Origin: an uncultured Eisenbergiella sp.
GTDB taxonomy: Bacteria > Bacillota > Clostridia > Lachnospirales > Lachnospiraceae
Reading direction: 5' to 3'
DNA: 9,526 nucleotides
Assembly (NCBI GenBank): GCA_948960675.1
Contig: CARDPF010000108.1
Coordinates: forward strand, 1-9,526
Each line of letters begins with the position of its first letter. Position 1 is the stretch's first letter. The notes under the pieces were generated by a model, which had not been told where the DNA came from, did no database searches, and saw nothing but the letters and a program-made list of their open reading frames with translations. A program made the position numbers and the translations under genes. This document shows positions 6,912 to 9,526 of the stretch, piece after piece.

Positions 6912-8084
6912 ATGGACGAAGAAGAATTGTACCGGCTAAGGCAGGCGGAATTGCAGGAGGAAATGCTGCGGCGGCAAAGGCGGGCAAAGCGGATCGAAGA
7001 GATGCGGCAGCAGAAAATGCGGCAGCAAAAAATGCGCAGCCGGATGAAGTATTATGTGGCGGCGGCCCTGGTTTGTATCGCGGCCGCTTTTTTAAGTATA
7101 TTTTTACATAACGTGCGCCGTGCCGTGCCTGTACAGGAGCCGGAGACGACTTTGCCCGTGCGGCAGGAAGAGGATTTTTCCGAAACGGCACAAACCGCCA
7201 CCGCGCCTGTTTTTGTATCAGGGCCGGAGGAAGAAACCGAAACGGCAAACCGTGCGGAGGGATCGCTTTTTGCCGGGTATCAGGCGGAATTTCCCCCGGA
7301 TGCCAGCTACATTGCAGACGAAGAGGTGAACAGTACCTATGCAGTGCTGGTGGATTTGGATGAAGGAAAAGTGATCGCACAGAGGGATGCGAAAACCGCC
7401 TGCAATCCTGCGTCCATGACCAAAATCCTGACGCTTTTGGTGGCTGCGGAACATGCCGTAGATTTGGATGATGTTTTCGTGATGACCCGGGAAATTACGG
7501 ATTATGCCTATGTGAACGATTGCAGCGCCGCAGGATTTATGGTGGACGAGCCTGTCACGGTCCGGGATTTGATGTATGGGACAATCCTTCCCTCCGGCGG
7601 GGAAGCAGCAGCGGCGCTGGCAGTCTATACGGCCGGGTCGCAGGAAGCGTTTGCCGATATGATGAATGCAAAGCTGGAGGAACTGGGGTTGTCCCAAACG
7701 GCCCATTTTACCAACTGCATCGGTATTTATGATGAGAACCATTATTGTACGGTCTATGATATGGCAATGATTCTAAAAGCTGCCCTGGAAAATGATTTGT
7801 GTAAAGAGGTATTGTCCGCCCATATTTATACCACTGCCGTGACAGAGGCACACCCGGAAGGGATTACACTATCCAACCTGTTTTTGCGGCGTATTGAGGA
7901 CAAGGAAGTTCCGGGGGAGGTGGTCTGTGCCAAGACGGGTTTTGTCAACCAATCCGGAAACTGCAGTGCAAGCTACCTGGTTTCTGGCAGCGGCAAAAAT
8001 TATATCTGTGTCACCGGAAACGCTTATAGCAGCTGGCGCTGTATTTATGACCATGTGGAAATTTACCAACAATATGTCAGGTGA
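6912..8084 (+). CDS. S11-family D-Ala-D-Ala carboxypeptidase-like protein, N-terminal membrane anchor
   Basis: The family (PBP5/DacF type) trims the terminal D-alanine of peptidoglycan stem peptides outside the membrane. This 390-residue protein has the serine active-site motif SMTK at 168-171 and the KTG motif at 341-343. In the place of the SxN motif (usually SGND) it has SGGE at 228-231, so the Asn is replaced by Gly. Instead of a cleavable signal peptide it starts with about 45 very charged, Gln/Arg/Met-rich residues, probably a cytoplasmic helix or coiled coil, then one membrane span (about 47-66) and an acidic Pro/Thr/Glu-rich linker (about 72-125). No C-terminal amphipathic anchor domain is seen. 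It starts 26 bases after hisIE with only a weak GGGATGGG site upstream, and its stop overlaps the next ORF (TGATG). Serine hydrolase identity is firm; carboxypeptidase activity is likely but unproven given the altered motif. Confidence 0.85.
   Translation: MDEEELYRLRQAELQEEMLRRQRRAKRIEEMRQQKMRQQKMRSRMKYYVAAALVCIAAAFLSIFLHNVRRAVPVQEPETTLPVRQEEDFSETAQTATAPVFVSGPEEETETANRAEGSLFAGYQAEFPPDASYIADEEVNSTYAVLVDLDEGKVIAQRDAKTACNPASMTKILTLLVAAEHAVDLDDVFVMTREITDYAYVNDCSAAGFMVDEPVTVRDLMYGTILPSGGEAAAALAVYTAGSQEAFADMMNAKLEELGLSQTAHFTNCIGIYDENHYCTVYDMAMILKAALENDLCKEVLSAHIYTTAVTEAHPEGITLSNLFLRRIEDKEVPGEVVCAKTGFVNQSGNCSASYLVSGSGKNYICVTGNAYSSWRCIYDHVEIYQQYVR
7002..7031 (+). repeat. Two-copy 15-base tandem repeat in the carboxypeptidase gene
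   Basis: ATGCGGCAGCAGAAA (7002-7016) is followed directly by ATGCGGCAGCAAAAA (7017-7031), with one base different, and then by a partial third unit, ATGCGCAGC. Each unit encodes MRQQK in the cytoplasmic N-terminal helix just before the membrane span. It is in frame, so copy number changes would lengthen or shorten the helix without breaking the gene. Confidence 0.8.
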
Positions 8085-8647
8085 TGAATGAAAACAACCT
8101 TAAAAAACGATGCTATTTACCGGCAGATTTGCAGGGAATTGCCCTGCGCTTTTCCCTGCTGATTGCCCTGTGCTTTGCGTACTGTGCGGCCCTGGTTCCG
8201 CAGTGGAAGATGCGCGTATTTACCAATGATTCAAAACTGGTTACAATCGGTGCTTCCTATCTGCGTTTTATGAGCATCAGTTACCTGTGCTGGGGCGTCA
8301 CGGAAGTATATCTTGCAGTGCTCCGCAGTATCGGCAGGGTGGTAGTCAGTACATTGATGAATGTATTGGCATTTTCCCTGAATGTGGCCGTGAATACGAC
8401 GTTGATTGCCGGGGTTTTCAGGGCAGGCGGGGACAGCCGTTTCGGCTTTGTATGCGATGCCATTGATATGTGGTGCTATGCAGTGCCGCTGGGACTTATC
8501 GCCGCCTTCGTGTTGCGTCTGCTGGTTTTGTGGGTGTATTTTTTACTGTGTAAATGGCCCTGGGTGATCCGCCATTACCGTAAAGGGACATGGCTGAAAA
8601 ATATTACGCGTGATGATTTGTTTCTTCCAAAGGAGCCGGAAGCGTAA
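8084..8647 (+). pseudogene. MATE-family efflux transporter remnant, N-terminally truncated with internal deletion
   Basis: Intact MATE (multi-antimicrobial extrusion) transporters are about 440-460 residues with 12 membrane spans and export drugs by Na+ or H+ antiport. This ORF has 187 residues. Residues up to about 100 match the middle of the N-terminal half (MRVFTNDSKLV, IGASYLRFMSISYLCWGV, VLRSIGRVVVSTLMN). From about residue 104 (TTLIAGVFRAGGDSRFGFV, then DMWCYAVPLGLIAAFVL and RHYRKGTWLKNITRDD) it matches the last two spans and C-terminal tail. The first spans and roughly 200 residues between these blocks are missing, yet the frame is kept. A further small gap is suggested at LLCKWPW, where relatives have about five more residues (such as TDEFV). 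It starts at ATG 8084, overlapping the carboxypeptidase stop; GTG 8081 is an alternative. Transport function is very unlikely. A short expressed membrane protein cannot be excluded. Confidence 0.75.
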
Positions 8648-8671
8648 TGGGAAAGAAGGGGAGGAGGCAAT

Positions 8672-9397
8672 ATGACCAAGATCAAAAGATGGCTATTTGC
8701 ATGTATCCCCAAATATGTAAGCAACGGCTTTTTATTGGCAATTTACCGTCTCTTTTCCGTTTTTGGGGTACCGGAGTTTATCCGGGAAAAAAATTACAGG
8801 GAAAACTGCATCCGGCTGGAACAGACAAACTGGGGATTTTGGCATACACCGGACATTTATATCGAAAACCAGAACGAATGGGAAACAATCCGGTTCGGCA
8901 TGGGCCGGCATCACAATATGCGCTATTCCGGATGTGAAATCATTGCGGCCTGCAATGCATGGAGAGCGTTACAGGGTATGACAACCAGAAAACAAATTGC
9001 AGAATTCATCCGTGATTTTGAAGCGCAGGGTGCGGCGCTTATGGGTGTTTTTGGCGTAGCCCCAACGGTGCTTGCGTCATATTTTAGGAAAAACGGCTTT
9101 TTTGTGGAGACAGCGGACGGTACGGATGTTTTGGCGGCAGAGAAAATCGGCAGAAGCCATTCCGTCATGATTGCGACCGTGTATAATGATAAAGTTGATA
9201 TAACAAAGCAGATACACACGGTATGCATTACCAAAAACCGGGATGGAAGGTTTTTGCTTCACAACGCGTACTTTAAGGACCGGGCGGGCCAATACCGGGA
9301 GAGCGATCCCTATGAAACGGTAGGTGAGGCGGTGGCGCATATCTCAAGACGGGAGCCGAAGTTGATCTATCTGATAGGGATTCGGCATCCATTTTAG
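8672..9397 (+). CDS. Predicted C39/papain-like cysteine peptidase, function unknown
   Basis: The 241-residue protein has the layout of papain-fold peptidases of the C39-like group. A nucleophile segment, HNMRYSGCEIIAACNAW (about 81-97), carries Cys88 at the start of a helix, as in the NCGPTAxA motifs of relatives. A middle segment (about 120-147) runs through GVFGVAPTVLASYF to a Gly-Phe turn. A candidate catalytic His182 is followed by a strand and FLLHNAY with Asn198 as the possible third residue. The N-terminal 35 residues are hydrophobic in part (about 16-33) and may associate with the membrane, but no clear signal peptide or ABC-transporter domain is present, so it is not a standard bacteriocin exporter. 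The ATG is preceded by GGAGGAGG and lies 24 bases after the MATE remnant. The substrate is not predictable from the neighbours. Confidence is good for the gene, moderate for the fold. Confidence 0.72.
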   Translation: MTKIKRWLFACIPKYVSNGFLLAIYRLFSVFGVPEFIREKNYRENCIRLEQTNWGFWHTPDIYIENQNEWETIRFGMGRHHNMRYSGCEIIAACNAWRALQGMTTRKQIAEFIRDFEAQGAALMGVFGVAPTVLASYFRKNGFFVETADGTDVLAAEKIGRSHSVMIATVYNDKVDITKQIHTVCITKNRDGRFLLHNAYFKDRAGQYRESDPYETVGEAVAHISRREPKLIYLIGIRHPF

Positions 9398-9425
9398 ACA
9401 GAACGTATGAAGGGTCTTTGACGCT

Positions 9426-9457
9426 AAAAACCGCAGGCTCACAAGCCTGCGGTTTTT
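9426..9457. terminator. Bidirectional intrinsic terminator
   Basis: AAAAACCGCAGGCT (9426-9439) and its exact complement (9444-9457) form a 14-bp stem with a 4-base loop, CACA. The outer A-run/T-run gives a U-tract in both directions. It lies 28 bases after the cysteine peptidase stop and 4 bases from the stop codon of the convergent gene at the right edge, so it can end both transcripts. Confidence 0.92.
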
Positions 9458-9461
9458 GGGA

Positions 9462-9526
9462 TTATTTGCAATCACAACCTTCGTCTTTTTTGGTTCCATG
9501 ATCAAAAGCCGGATTGAAGGCATAGA
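9462..9526 (-). CDS. C-terminal end of a convergent gene, product unknown (cut by window edge)
   Basis: Reading the - strand, an open frame enters from the right edge and ends at TAA (9462-9464) after 20 codons: YAFNPAFDHGTKKDEGCDCK. The hydrophilic tail ending in Cys-x-Cys-Lys looks like a natural protein end, and the terminator immediately downstream is symmetrical as expected for convergent genes. With only 20 residues I cannot name a family. The Cys-rich tail hints at metal binding, but that is a guess. Confidence 0.5.
   Translation of the reverse strand, partial: YAFNPAFDHGTKKDEGCDCK

Noticed and set aside
6718..7380. 220-codon - strand open frame across the hisIE end and the carboxypeptidase start
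   Set aside because: Pro/Ala-rich translation with no motif, opposite two coding regions; a shadow frame.
8131..8147. GCAGGG/CCCTGC hairpin followed by GCTTTT inside the MATE remnant, possible old terminator of the carboxypeptidase gene
   Set aside because: Only a 6-bp stem, the T-run is short and offset, and it lies inside an open coding frame; too weak to call.
8647..8937. 96-codon + strand frame overlapping the start of the cysteine peptidase gene
   Set aside because: It overlaps the better frame, which has the strong GGAGGAGG site and recognisable motifs; no similarity to any family is visible.

Overview
The window looks like a chromosomal segment of a Gram-positive, low-to-mid GC Firmicute, most likely a gut-type Clostridia/Lachnospiraceae genome. 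The evidence is a RecU-type Holliday junction resolvase (typical of Firmicutes), the two-subunit HisZ plus short HisG enzyme, strong purine-rich ribosome binding sites, and a spore-former-like D,D-carboxypeptidase. The family assignment is my inference from protein style, not from a search. All complete genes lie on the + strand.

Left part (1-1464): the 3' part of an RluA-family rRNA pseudouridine synthase gene, cut by the window edge, followed 9 bases later by recU. Middle spacer (1465-1703): a very long inverted repeat (41-bp arms, 15-base loop), which can also act as a terminator for recU, then a near-ideal sigma-A promoter (-35 TTGCAA, 17-base spacer, -10 TATAAT) about 30 bases upstream of the next gene.

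Histidine operon (1704-6885): hisZ, hisG, hisD, hisB and a hisIE gene whose product carries an extra N-terminal domain of about 225 residues. That domain is recognisably a HisF/HisA (beta-alpha)8 barrel that has lost its catalytic aspartates. These genes cover PRPP+ATP to PR-ATP (HisZG), then PR-AMP and ProFAR (HisE, HisI), IGP dehydration (HisB) and the final histidinol oxidation (HisD). hisA, hisH, hisF, hisC and a histidinol-phosphatase are absent here, so they must be elsewhere if the pathway is complete. In a Bacillus-type order (hisZGDBHAFI), hisH-hisA-hisF is exactly what is missing between hisB and hisI.

Right part (6912-9526): a membrane-anchored S11-family D-Ala-D-Ala carboxypeptidase-like protein with an unusual cytoplasmic N-terminal helix, then an overlapping short ORF that is an internally deleted remnant of a MATE efflux transporter, then a predicted C39/papain-like cysteine peptidase of unknown role. 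The run ends at a symmetrical hairpin terminator. Beyond it is the last 20 codons of a convergent gene on the - strand.

The features most worth a second look are the dead HisF-like domain fused to HisIE, the long hairpin element, the in-frame-deleted MATE gene and the orphan cysteine peptidase. I do not see CRISPR arrays, tRNA/rRNA genes, phage genes or a transposase.
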